Positions 16,331-25,796 of a DNA stretch of 64,000 nucleotides are shown one piece after another (positions within the stretch are counted from its first letter, which is position 1; each line of letters begins with the position of its first letter). Source of the DNA: Planctomycetota bacterium (GTDB taxonomy: Bacteria; Planctomycetota; UBA1135; UBA2386); contig JAEUHR010000042.1 of NCBI GenBank assembly GCA_016794425.1, positions 1 through 64,000 on the forward strand, given 5' to 3'. The translations under genes and the position numbers were made by a program. The notes under the pieces are model-generated. The model made no database searches and was not told the DNA's origin. It was given only the letters and a program-made list of their open reading frames with translations.

Positions 16331-19030
16331 TCAGCGGCGCGGGGCGCGGTGGATCGCGTCGATCGCCGCCAGCGCCGCCTGCGCGAGTTCGGCGTCGGTG
16401 TCCTGTGTCCAGTCGATCAGGAACGGCAGCGCCTCGGGCTGGCCCAGTGCGCCGAGCGAGCGCAGCGCCAGCAAGCGCTGGTTGCGCGGGGCGCCCGGCT
16501 TGGCCTGCAACAGCAGCTTCTCGACTGCCGACTGCGGGCTGGCGTCGAGGCCGCGCAGCACGCGCTCCCAGTGCGCCTCGTGCTCGTCGTAGAAGCGGAT
16601 CCGCTGCAGCGCCTGTTCGGCCGCCGCGCGCACGTTCTCCTCGCGCTCGCGCAGCAGGGCGAGCAGCGCCGGCACCGACTCGCGGTCGAGCCGTTCGCCG
16701 AGCCGCTGCGCGGCGTCACGCCGGATCGAGGGCTTCGGATCGCGCAACAGCGTGCGCAGGTGCTCGATCGAAGCCGGCACGCCGTAGCCGGCGAGCTTCA
16801 GCCCCTCGGCGCGCACGAAGTCGTGGCGGTTCGTCAGCAGGCGGTCGACCGACGGCAGCTCGGCCGTGGTGCCGGTCCACAGCACCTTCGCGGCGGCCCA
16901 TGCCAGGTTCGGCGAGGGGCCGTCCAGAAGCGCTTCGATCTCGCTGCGGTAGTGCAGGACGACCGCCTCGGGGAGCAACGTCAGATCGGCGTCGCTGTCC
17001 GGTGCCAAGCGCGTGCGCATCCAGGCATCGAGTTCGCCCTGGCAGCCGCGGGCGAGCAGGCGGGCGTAGGCCACACGCTGCCATTCGAACGACGTCGCAT
17101 GGCGCACCAGCCGGGGCAGCAGGCGGTCGGGCACGGCGTCGATCCGCAGTTGCTCGGGCTCAGGCAGCTGTTCGGCCGCCGCCGCCTGCGCGATCACCGC
17201 TTCGACCTGTTCGTCCGTGAACGAGTGCCGCGGCGTCGAGTCCTCGTACAGGAGCCAGGTCAGCGGCGTGACGAGCAGTTCGCTGTTCGCTGCGACCATC
17301 GGCCAGCGACCGGCGATCGCCAGCCCGGCCGCGTCACTGCGCCCGAGCAGGGCGATCAGCAGGTCGGTGCGGCAGGAGTCGGGCAGCGCGGGCTGCTCGA
17401 TCGCGTCGCGCACGGCGCGGCGCACCGGCTCGGCGTCGTTGCGGCGCAGCAACTCGACCAGCGCGTCGACGACCTGGCCCAGGCGCCATCCCTGCGTCTC
17501 CGCCGCCCGCAGCACTGTGGCCAGCGCCGCGGTGAGCCATTCGGCGGCCTCCACGTGGCCGGTGCGGGCGATGGCCATCGGCATCGACAACGCTTCGCCG
17601 CCGGCAGTGGTCCGGCGCAGCACCTCGAACGCACCGGCCGGCAGTTCGACGCGCCGGAAGGCCCACAGCACCTGCTGCAGCGGTTGTGGCTGCCAGGCAT
17701 CGAGGCGCGCCAGAACCGCCGGCGCCGTGGCGTCGGTCAGCCACGCGGCCACCGGGCCGGACGGTTGGTGGCCGAGTTCGAGCCAGGCGAGCAGCGTCGG
17801 CGTCGGGTCGACCGCCAGCGGCAGCGTGATCGCGTCGATCGCGAAAAGCAGCCAACGCTGGGCCGCCCCGGGCAGCAGGCGCGGCGGCGGGCTGCGGCGC
17901 AGGCAGCGGTCGAGGTGCGGCAGCAGTTCGGCGGCCGTGGCGGCGTCGAAGGCGCCCTGCCAGACGACACCGTTGCGTTCGTGTTGCGGCAACTCGGTCG
18001 GTATCGCCGGGACCTGGTCGTTGGCCAGCATCTCCGGCAGGCGGTCCAGCAACAGCGCCATCAACGCCGGCGAAGCCTGGGCACTCGTGGTGCGCAGGAA
18101 GTCCTGCGCGGCGGCGCCGACTTCCGGGTCGGTGCTGGCCAGCGCCTGCTCGACGATCGGCACGATCGTCGCCACGATGCCGGGGTCGACGCGGCGTGGG
18201 CTCAGCCAGCGCAGCAGCCACCGCTGGCGCGGCCCGTCCTTGCGCAGCGCTTCGACCAGCGTCGCCTGGGGCAGGCGTTCGGCCAGCTCGGGACCCCACT
18301 GCCGCGACTGCAGCACGGAAAGGGCCAGCTGCGGCTCGTCGTCGTGCAGGTACTCGACGGCGACCGCCAGCAGCTCGGCGCTGCGCAGCGACGAAGCTGC
18401 GGCGGCGGCCACCGATCGCAGGCGGGCATCGCGGCGCGCGTCGCGCAGGAACGTGGCGGCCACCGGGCCGCCGAGCCGCCACAACACCGCGGCGAGCACC
18501 GTGCCGGTCTCCGGGTGGTAGCTGTCGGCCGTGCGCATCGCCTCGAGTGCGGCGGCGACTTCGTGCGCGGCCGGCTCGCCGAGCCACAACAGCTGCTCGG
18601 CGGTCTCGGCATCGAGGCCCGTCACGGTCGTGGCGGCCGCCGGTGCCGTCGCGTCGACGGCCCGCTGGCTCTGCACGCGGGCCACCAGTTCGCGCGCCTT
18701 GTCGCGCAGTGCGCGTTCGCGCGCCGGATCCTGGCCCGGCGCCGGCTCGATGACGGCCCAACTGGACTTCGCGGCGGCATCGAGGAACGGCTGCGCCTCG
18801 TCGTTCCGGCCGAGCCGCACCAGCAGGCTGCCGAGCCGGTGGTTGGCGTAGGCGCGCACGGCCGGCGCCAGCGTGCCGGCCAGCGCGTCGCGCCACAGGC
18901 GCTCGGCCTGGGCCAGGTCGCGTTCCTGCTCCTCGACGGCGATCACCGCCGCGAGTTCGACGCGTGGGTCAGGGACCTGCTGTGCCGCGACCGCGGCCGT
19001 GCACAGCAACGAGGCGAACCAGTGCTTCAT
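16331..19030 (-). CDS. Exported HEAT-repeat protein
   Basis: The 899-residue protein has a short signal peptide (MKHWFASLLCTAAVAA, cleavage near AQQ) and is helical throughout. The best HEAT repeats are in the last quarter, with PSIRRDAAQRLGERLDRES followed by VPALLALLREREENVRAAA and a further repeat near the C-terminus. The N-terminal 120 residues look TPR-like (LGSLLVRLGRNDEAQPF). It probably serves as a periplasmic scaffold; no catalytic motif is visible. It lies 68 bp from the start of the DUF1573-operon response regulator region, in the same orientation. Confidence 0.8.
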   Translation of the reverse strand: MKHWFASLLCTAAVAAQQVPDPRVELAAVIAVEEQERDLAQAERLWRDALAGTLAPAVRAYANHRLGSLLVRLGRNDEAQPFLDAAAKSSWAVIEPAPGQDPARERALRDKARELVARVQSQRAVDATAPAAATTVTGLDAETAEQLLWLGEPAAHEVAAALEAMRTADSYHPETGTVLAAVLWRLGGPVAATFLRDARRDARLRSVAAAAASSLRSAELLAVAVEYLHDDEPQLALSVLQSRQWGPELAERLPQATLVEALRKDGPRQRWLLRWLSPRRVDPGIVATIVPIVEQALASTDPEVGAAAQDFLRTTSAQASPALMALLLDRLPEMLANDQVPAIPTELPQHERNGVVWQGAFDAATAAELLPHLDRCLRRSPPPRLLPGAAQRWLLFAIDAITLPLAVDPTPTLLAWLELGHQPSGPVAAWLTDATAPAVLARLDAWQPQPLQQVLWAFRRVELPAGAFEVLRRTTAGGEALSMPMAIARTGHVEAAEWLTAALATVLRAAETQGWRLGQVVDALVELLRRNDAEPVRRAVRDAIEQPALPDSCRTDLLIALLGRSDAAGLAIAGRWPMVAANSELLVTPLTWLLYEDSTPRHSFTDEQVEAVIAQAAAAEQLPEPEQLRIDAVPDRLLPRLVRHATSFEWQRVAYARLLARGCQGELDAWMRTRLAPDSDADLTLLPEAVVLHYRSEIEALLDGPSPNLAWAAAKVLWTGTTAELPSVDRLLTNRHDFVRAEGLKLAGYGVPASIEHLRTLLRDPKPSIRRDAAQRLGERLDRESVPALLALLREREENVRAAAEQALQRIRFYDEHEAHWERVLRGLDASPQSAVEKLLLQAKPGAPRNQRLLALRSLGALGQPEALPFLIDWTQDTDAELAQAALAAIDAIHRAPRR

Positions 19031-19098
19031 GGTGACGATGGGACACCGGCGGCGCCGGCAGCCGGTCCGCTGCCGGTCAGATCGCTGTCAAGCGGATG

Positions 19099-19794
19099 TC
19101 AAGGCCGGGCGTCGTCGTCGAGCCGATAGCCGACGCCGTGCACGGTCAGCAGGTGCCGCGGCTGCCGCGCGTCGTCCTCGAGCTTCTGGCGCAGGTTCAG
19201 CACGTGCGTGTCGATCGTCCGGTCGCCGACGAACTGGTCGCCGCCCCAGACCTCGCGCAGGAAGTCGGCGCGGGCGACGGCGCCGCCCTGTCGCTGGCGC
19301 AAGAGCCGCAGCATGCCGGCTTCCTTCGGCGACAGCGTGTGCGTCGTGCGCCCGCGCACGATCGTGAACGCGGCCAGGTCGACGCGCGCGGCGCCGATCG
19401 AGAACTGCTGTTCGGCGGCGGTCGCGGTCGTGGTTCGGCGCCGCAGCATCGCCTTGACGCGCGCCAGCAGCTCGCGCAGCGAGAACGGCTTCGTCACGTA
19501 GTCGTCGGCGCCGAGTTCGAGGCCGAGCACCTTGTCGCCTTCGCTGCCGCGCGCGGTCAGCAGCAAGACCGGCAACGCGGCGTCGCGCTGGCGCAGTTCG
19601 CGCAGCAGTTCGAGGCCACTCGGGCCGGGCAGCATCACGTCGAGCACCGCGAGGTCGAAGCGTTCGCCGCGCAGCGCCGCGCGCGCCTCGTGGCCGTCGG
19701 CTGCGGTCGTGACGTCGAGTCCTTCGCCGCGCAACGCGTCGCGCAGCGCGGTGCGCAGCGTCGCGTCGTCTTCGACCAGCAGCAGGCGGTGCAT
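19099..19794 (-). CDS. OmpR-type response regulator
   Basis: The 231-residue protein has a receiver domain with phosphoacceptor Asp52 (LAVLDVMLPG), Asp9/Asp10 (VEDD) and the Lys of TKPFS. A winged-helix DNA-binding domain follows, ending in DTHVLNLRQKL and HGVGYRL, the hallmark of the OmpR/PhoB class. It is encoded 2 bp after the stop of the sensor kinase gene, so they form one two-component system. This pair is the tail of an operon headed by the DUF1573 lipoprotein and tetraheme cytochrome genes, which suggests that it senses an envelope redox or respiratory signal. Confidence 0.88.
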   Translation of the reverse strand: MHRLLLVEDDATLRTALRDALRGEGLDVTTAADGHEARAALRGERFDLAVLDVMLPGPSGLELLRELRQRDAALPVLLLTARGSEGDKVLGLELGADDYVTKPFSLRELLARVKAMLRRRTTTATAAEQQFSIGAARVDLAAFTIVRGRTTHTLSPKEAGMLRLLRQRQGGAVARADFLREVWGGDQFVGDRTIDTHVLNLRQKLEDDARQPRHLLTVHGVGYRLDDDARP

Positions 19795-19796
19795 CG

Positions 19797-21599
19797 TCAC
19801 GGGGCGGGCGGGGTGTCGGCGGCGGCGAAGTGGAACGCGAAGCACGCGCCCGGTCCAGTGGCCGGCGCCGTGCAGACCAGGTCGCCGCCGAGCCGGCGGG
19901 CGATCGTGCGGGCCAGGTGCAGGCCGATGCCGAGGCCCGGCGTGCTGCCGTGCGCGTGGCGGCTGCCGCGCACGAACCGTTCGAACACGCGCTCGGCTTC
20001 GGCGGCCGGCACGCCGGGGCCGTGGTCGCGCACGGTCACGGTCAGGCCTGCGTCGGTGCCGGCCGTCGCGACCTCGATCGGGCCCGCGGGCGCGTACTTG
20101 CGGGCGTTGTCGAGCACGGCCAGCAGCGCCTGCACGAACGCCGCGCGGTCGAGCCGCACGGTCCTGGCGCCGGCGCCGAGCCGGTCCTGCACGATGCGGC
20201 CGTCTCGTTCGGCCACCGGCGCGAACAGCCGCAGCGTCGCCGCGACCACGTCGTCGAGCGTCAGCAGCTGCACGTCGAACGCGCGTTCGCCGCGTTCGAG
20301 CCGGCCGAGGTCCAGCACGCCCTCGATCAGCACCGACAGCCGCTCGGCCTCGCCGGCCAGCATCGCGTAGTACTGCTGCTCCTGGCCGCGGGCGCGGCCT
20401 TCGGCCAGCATCTCGCCGAGCAGCCGGATCGCCGCCAGCGGCGTCTTCAGTTCGTGCGTGACCGTGGTCAGGAACTCGGCCTGTGCGCGTACGGCTGCGG
20501 CCTCGCGGCGCTGCGCGCGCGAGCGCTGCACGAACGTCGCCGCCAGCGCCAGCAGCAGGGCGCCGAGCAGCGCCGGCAGCAGCCAGCGTCGTTCGCCGTC
20601 GGTCGCGGTGGTGGGGCGCAGCGCGCGCAGCCCCGGCACGCCGGCGAATGCGACGTCGGTGGCCGCGAATTCGGGTTCGACGAGCCAGGGCCATTCGGCC
20701 AGTGCGCCGTCGCGGCCGGCCCGCTGCACGGCCGCGAGCCATTCGGCCGGCGTCACCAGCGCCGCTGCCACGCCGCCGTCGGCGTCGGTCTGCCAGCAGA
20801 CCAGCGCGTCGCTGCCGGCCGGCGCGAGCCCGGCGGCGCCGCGGTCGCGCAGCGCGCCGAACGCCTGCTCGAGCCGTTGCAGGCGCGTGCGGCGCGCGGT
20901 GATCGCTCGGTGGTCCGCAGCGAGGTCGGCGGCGTCGGGCAGGCCCGCGAACACCGGCTGTGGCAGGAACGGCAGCAGCTCGCGCAGCTGCGGCACCGAC
21001 GGGCGGACGGTCGCGGGCAGGCGGGCGACCGCGGCGACCGCAGTGGCGACGGTCGGCCGCGCCAGGTCGGCCGGCGCGACGTCGCGCAGCCGCGCGGCGA
21101 GCGCCTGCTGCAGCTGCTCGACGCGAGGTGCGCTGCCGGCGCGATGGCTCTGCCACAGCGCACCGGACAGCACCAGCAGCCGCTGCGGCGCCACCAGCGG
21201 GCCGGCCAGCAGCGTGTCGTACTCGCGTTCGGCGGCCGCAGGGTCGCGGGCCGCGAACTCGGCCGTCGTCGCACGGTCGAGGCGCTCGGCGACCACCGCA
21301 TCGACGTCGGCGTCCGTCGGCAGCGCGTGCAGCCAGCCGATCGTCGCGTCGACGACCACGCGCTCGGCGCGCAGCGTCGTGCGCACCTCGGCGGGCAGGG
21401 CGCGCAGCACCTCGGGCGCCGCGACCGCTCGCTGCAGCAGGCGCTCCGCGACCAGCTCGGCGCGCGCATACTCGGCGGCCCGCACGCGGTGGGTGAGTTC
21501 GTCGGCGCGCCACAGCACGAAACCCAGCGTGGTGACGAACGCCACGCCGATCAGTGGCCACCAGCGACCGTGACGGTCACTTCTTCGGTTCGCGGCCAT
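19797..21599 (-). CDS. Membrane sensor histidine kinase
   Basis: The 600-residue kinase has one membrane helix near residues 13-30, a large periplasmic part of about 300 residues, a second helix near 338-356 and then a cytoplasmic HisKA domain with His382 in THELKTP. An HATPase domain follows, with N (LDNARKYAP), GPGVP and GIGLHL motifs. The periplasmic part is Ala/Arg-rich and helical with no named fold I recognise, so the signal is unknown. The gene overlaps the cytochrome gene's 3' end by 23 bp and precedes the response regulator by 2 bp. Confidence 0.87.
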   Translation of the reverse strand: MAANRRSDRHGRWWPLIGVAFVTTLGFVLWRADELTHRVRAAEYARAELVAERLLQRAVAAPEVLRALPAEVRTTLRAERVVVDATIGWLHALPTDADVDAVVAERLDRATTAEFAARDPAAAEREYDTLLAGPLVAPQRLLVLSGALWQSHRAGSAPRVEQLQQALAARLRDVAPADLARPTVATAVAAVARLPATVRPSVPQLRELLPFLPQPVFAGLPDAADLAADHRAITARRTRLQRLEQAFGALRDRGAAGLAPAGSDALVCWQTDADGGVAAALVTPAEWLAAVQRAGRDGALAEWPWLVEPEFAATDVAFAGVPGLRALRPTTATDGERRWLLPALLGALLLALAATFVQRSRAQRREAAAVRAQAEFLTTVTHELKTPLAAIRLLGEMLAEGRARGQEQQYYAMLAGEAERLSVLIEGVLDLGRLERGERAFDVQLLTLDDVVAATLRLFAPVAERDGRIVQDRLGAGARTVRLDRAAFVQALLAVLDNARKYAPAGPIEVATAGTDAGLTVTVRDHGPGVPAAEAERVFERFVRGSRHAHGSTPGLGIGLHLARTIARRLGGDLVCTAPATGPGACFAFHFAAADTPPAP

Positions 21600-23016
21600 G
21601 CCGGATCACGGCCCAGCGCTGGTCGTAGACGAACTCCGGCGACTGCTCGTAGTCGTGGCACTGCACGCACAGCACCGATGCCTGCACGCCACCGTGGATG
21701 CCGAGCCGGTTCTGGGTCGGGTTCTGCATGTGGTCGCTGCCCGGGCCGTGGCAGCGTTCGCAGCCGACGCCGGCGAGGTGTGGCGTCTCGTCGAACGACA
21801 CGAAGCCGGTCTGTTCGCGGTAGCCGACCACGTGGCACGACACGCAGTCCGGGTAGTGCGTGACCGGCCAGCCGTAGCGCTTGGGGTCGGCTTCGGCCTT
21901 CTGCAGCGTCTCCCAGGCGTGGAAGTGCTTGCTGGCGGCGAACGCTTCCCAGGCGCTCGGGTGGCAGGTCTTGCACATCTCGCTGCCGACGTAGGCGGCG
22001 CCGTTGGGCGTCGGCTGCTGGCGCGCGAGCTGCTCGAGGATGCGGTCCTGCTTGACCTGGTCGCGGTGCGCCAACAGCAGCTGCTTGACGTCGGGATCGC
22101 CGCCGCCGCCGGGCACCGTCTTGCTGCCGGCCAGCGGCACCAGCTCGGTGACCACGTGCGGGCCGTCGGTGGTGCGCGCGAGTTCGACCTCGAGCAGCAC
22201 GCGGCCGCGGATGCCGGCGAACACCATGCGCGTCGCGCCGACCGGCTCGGCGTGCGCCGCCGGTTCGACGCGGTCCTCGTCGCAGCAGACCACGAGGTCC
22301 GGCGCCGGCTGCAGCGTCGGCACCAGCTCGCGCGCCTTGGTGTCGCTGGTGTGCAGCAGCACGATGCGCAGCGTCGCCGGGTCGGCGTCGACCAGCGCGC
22401 GTTGCCAGGCCTCCGCCGGTGGCAGCAGGCGCACCGGCGCATCGTCGGCCTGCAGCGCCGGTGGCAGCGACAGCGTCATCGCGGTGGTGCGGACCTTCTG
22501 GCCGCGCACGTCCTTCTCGACGAACGGCCGCACCGGCCAGTCCTCGCGCGAGCTGACCAGGTCGCAGGCGACGGCCGGCGTGTCGGCCAGGTAGGCGGCC
22601 CACTCGTCCAGCGGCAGCGCCAGGTCCTTCGGCCCGACGCCGAGTGCGTCGTAGCGGTGCGCCATGCCGGTCAGCACCTGCACGGCGGTGAAGAACTTCT
22701 GCCGGTCGAGTTCGTCGGCGCCGGCGACCAGGTCGCCGCCCTCGAGCAGCAGGTCGTACGAACGGCGTTCGCCGATGTGCTGCATGCGGCGCGCGAGGCC
22801 ACCGAGCTGGCCGCTGGCACAGCCGCACGGTTCGAGGCGGCCCAGCATCGAGCCCGAGATCAGGATCCGGACCGGGTCCCCGGGCGGCGCCGACGGCAGC
22901 GGCGCCGCCGTGGTGCCCGGCGCAGCCGAGCGATCGCCGGTGCACTGCACCAGCGAGGTTGCGGCGCACAGCAGCGGCCAGAGGGTGAAGACGGCGAGCG
23001 AGCGACGGAAGGTCAT
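21577..23016 (-). CDS. Tetraheme c-type cytochrome with metallophosphatase-like N-terminal domain
   Basis: The 479-residue product has a signal sequence with Cys25 that could be lipidated, though Gln precedes the Cys (SLVQCTG), which is atypical. Residues 50-300 resemble the UshA/5'-nucleotidase-like fold seen in Planctomycetota cytochromes, with SGSMLGRLEPCGCASGQLGG near residue 55. Four CxxCH heme motifs follow at residues 348, 391, 419 and 450, as in cytochrome c-554-type proteins. It should carry electrons in the envelope. The gene overlaps the DUF1573 gene's stop by 4 bp and the kinase gene by 23 bp. Confidence 0.85.
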   Translation of the reverse strand: MTFRRSLAVFTLWPLLCAATSLVQCTGDRSAAPGTTAAPLPSAPPGDPVRILISGSMLGRLEPCGCASGQLGGLARRMQHIGERRSYDLLLEGGDLVAGADELDRQKFFTAVQVLTGMAHRYDALGVGPKDLALPLDEWAAYLADTPAVACDLVSSREDWPVRPFVEKDVRGQKVRTTAMTLSLPPALQADDAPVRLLPPAEAWQRALVDADPATLRIVLLHTSDTKARELVPTLQPAPDLVVCCDEDRVEPAAHAEPVGATRMVFAGIRGRVLLEVELARTTDGPHVVTELVPLAGSKTVPGGGGDPDVKQLLLAHRDQVKQDRILEQLARQQPTPNGAAYVGSEMCKTCHPSAWEAFAASKHFHAWETLQKAEADPKRYGWPVTHYPDCVSCHVVGYREQTGFVSFDETPHLAGVGCERCHGPGSDHMQNPTQNRLGIHGGVQASVLCVQCHDYEQSPEFVYDQRWAVIRHGREPKK

Positions 23017-24146
23017 GGGCGACGGGTCGGGAAGGCGACGAGGTCGATCGGCAGGCGGCGCGTGCGGTCTGCGGGCTTGGCGACTTCGATGCGGCCGCGG
23101 AAGCCGTCCGGCTGGCCCGAGAGGTAGCGCACGAGGAGCCGGTGTTGGCGGGGTTGGCCGGGGACGGGGTCGAAACGGCACGCGAAGCTGCCGGTGGCGT
23201 CGCGGCCGGCCTCGTCGACGATGCGGTCGACTACGAACTCCGCCGGGCGGCTGCTGTCGTGGTCGGTCAGCACCACGAACTGGCCGCTGGCCTCCGCTTC
23301 GGTCTGCTCGCGCGTCAGGTCGGCGCGGAACGACACCTTCGCCATCGGCGCAGCTTCGAGGTCCGGCACGACCTTCCACGTGACCGGCACGACGACCGTG
23401 TAGCCCGACGCGAGGTCGGTCGTGACGCGCACGAGGGCGCGCTGGTTGCCGAGTTCGCGCGGTTCGCAGCGCACGCGCAGGGTCACGCCGCCGTCGCGCG
23501 GCTCGAGCGTGGCGTGCGCGTCGGGATGGTCGGTCGTGGCGGCGAGGAAGCGCACGCCGCGGTGGTGTTCGTCGCCCTGCAGGTCGGTGAGCAGCTCGCC
23601 CGGTCGGCAGGTCGGCACGCGGCCGAGGTCCATCGCCGCGAACGGATGCAGGCGCACCGGCGCATCGATGCCGAACCGCAGCAGCAGCGGCCACCGCACG
23701 CGCGCCGCGCCGGTCGGGTCGGTCGGGGACTGCAGGATCACGAAGCCGCGGCTGGTCGCCAGCTCCATGTCGGCCGCCTCGCGGATGCCGGTGTCGATCG
23801 TCACGCGCGCGACCAGGGTCTCGCCGGGCTGCGGCGCGTTCTCGCTCGCGGGTCGGCCGTCGACCGGCCGTTCGTGGCCGGCGGTGTCGCGCAGCACCAG
23901 CGTCGCGTGGCCGCACGAGCAGTCGAGCTGCACGTGCAGCGGGATCCACTCGCCGCCGAGCGCGCCGAGGTCGAGCACGAAGTCGTGGCTGCGCGACTCC
24001 CCGTGCGGGATCACGCCGAACTCGTGTGCGAGCGGTTGCGGTCCCTGCGGCGGCGGTTCGGCCGGTCCGGCTGGTCCTGCCGCCGGCTCCGTGGTGCCGC
24101 CACAGGCGACCAGGATCAGGGTGGCCGCGCACGCCAGGGTTCGCAT
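23013..24146 (-). CDS. DUF1573-type envelope lipoprotein
   Basis: The 377-residue protein begins with a lipoprotein signal (MRTLACAATLILVACGG, Cys15 in the lipobox). The mature part holds two or more beta-sandwich domains; the second begins near residue 170 with a GIDAPVRLHPFAAMDLGR strand. The stretch LDCSCGHATLVL near residue 75 fits DUF1573 domains, which often have a Cys pair in this position. DUF1573 proteins are common in Planctomycetota, near multiheme cytochromes; their function is not known. Its 3' end overlaps the cytochrome gene start by 4 bp. Confidence 0.75.
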   Translation of the reverse strand: MRTLACAATLILVACGGTTEPAAGPAGPAEPPPQGPQPLAHEFGVIPHGESRSHDFVLDLGALGGEWIPLHVQLDCSCGHATLVLRDTAGHERPVDGRPASENAPQPGETLVARVTIDTGIREAADMELATSRGFVILQSPTDPTGAARVRWPLLLRFGIDAPVRLHPFAAMDLGRVPTCRPGELLTDLQGDEHHRGVRFLAATTDHPDAHATLEPRDGGVTLRVRCEPRELGNQRALVRVTTDLASGYTVVVPVTWKVVPDLEAAPMAKVSFRADLTREQTEAEASGQFVVLTDHDSSRPAEFVVDRIVDEAGRDATGSFACRFDPVPGQPRQHRLLVRYLSGQPDGFRGRIEVAKPADRTRRLPIDLVAFPTRRP

Positions 24147-24154
24147 GGCGGCGC

Positions 24155-24160
24155 ATAGTA
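24155..24160 (-). promoter_or_regulatory. Candidate -10 box (TACTAT) for a leaderless start
   Basis: On the minus strand TACTAT lies 8 nt before the ATG at 24146, and no Shine-Dalgarno sequence is present between them. It is the closest match to a -10 consensus in this intergenic region and would give a leaderless DUF1573 operon mRNA. Confidence 0.5.
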
Positions 24161-24183
24161 GGCGTTCGCCGCCCGGCAACGAG

Positions 24184-24250
24184 CGGCAACCTGGGCCGTA
24201 CAGACTCGCGGCCGCGCCCCAGGTGGGAAGCGCGGCCGCGAGGGTTGCCG
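24184..24250. repeat. Nested inverted repeat in the DUF1573/NtrC intergenic region
   Basis: An inner 12-bp perfect inverted repeat (CTCGCGGCCGCG at 24205-24216 with its complement at 24231-24242, 14-nt loop) sits within outer arms CGGCAACC (24184-24191) and GGTTGCCG (24243-24250). The outer right arm abuts the inner right arm; on the left there are 13 unpaired bases. The structure could fold as a strong RNA stem or a DNA cruciform. It lies between the ntrC-like gene's end and the DUF1573 operon start. Confidence 0.75.
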
Positions 24251-24269
24251 GAGTGTCCACCGGCACAGG

Positions 24270-24285
24270 AGCACGCGACGGGCCA
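24270..24285 (-). promoter_or_regulatory. Weak candidate sigma-54 (-24/-12) promoter
   Basis: Read on the minus strand, the sequence is TGGCCCGTCGCGTGCT. Against TGGCAC-N5-TTGC it has the GG and GC dinucleotides at the right spacing with two mismatches. It faces the DUF1573 operon and lies next to an NtrC-type activator gene. In a GC-rich genome such a match can occur by chance. Confidence 0.25.
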
Positions 24286-24304
24286 GGTGCGGGCGGCTGT
24301 GGCG

Positions 24305-24318
24305 GTTGCCTTGGCAAC
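24305..24318. promoter_or_regulatory. Palindrome GTTGCC-TT-GGCAAC, possible operator
   Basis: A perfect 6-bp dyad with a 2-nt centre. The half-site GGCAAC also occurs at 24175-24180 and 24185-24190 and, in reverse orientation, at 24244-24249, so five half-sites lie in 145 bp. The array is located between an NtrC-type regulator gene and the operon it might control. Confidence 0.4.
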
Positions 24319-24361
24319 GGCGGCTCGCGCGCCGCGCGGCCGGGCACCCTGCCCGATCGTG

Positions 24362-24397
24362 GCGGCGCCACCATGGCGCCGCTGCCACACCGTGGCA
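24362..24397 (-). terminator. Tandem hairpins just after the ntrC-like gene
   Basis: Two stems lie immediately downstream of the stop codon at 24408: GCGGCGCC/GGCGCCGC (8-bp stem, ACCAT loop, 24362-24382) and TGCCAC/GTGGCA (6-bp stem, 24383-24397). There is no U tract on either strand, so they may be Rho-linked or RNA-stabilising rather than classical intrinsic terminators. Confidence 0.4.
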
Positions 24398-24407
24398 GGC
24401 GCGCCGG

Positions 24408-25774
<1,367 letters not shown>

Positions 25775-25796
<22 letters not shown>

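Noticed and set aside
24184..24250. Insertion-sequence end.
   Set aside because: Inverted repeats are present, but there is no transposase gene and no target-site duplication around them.
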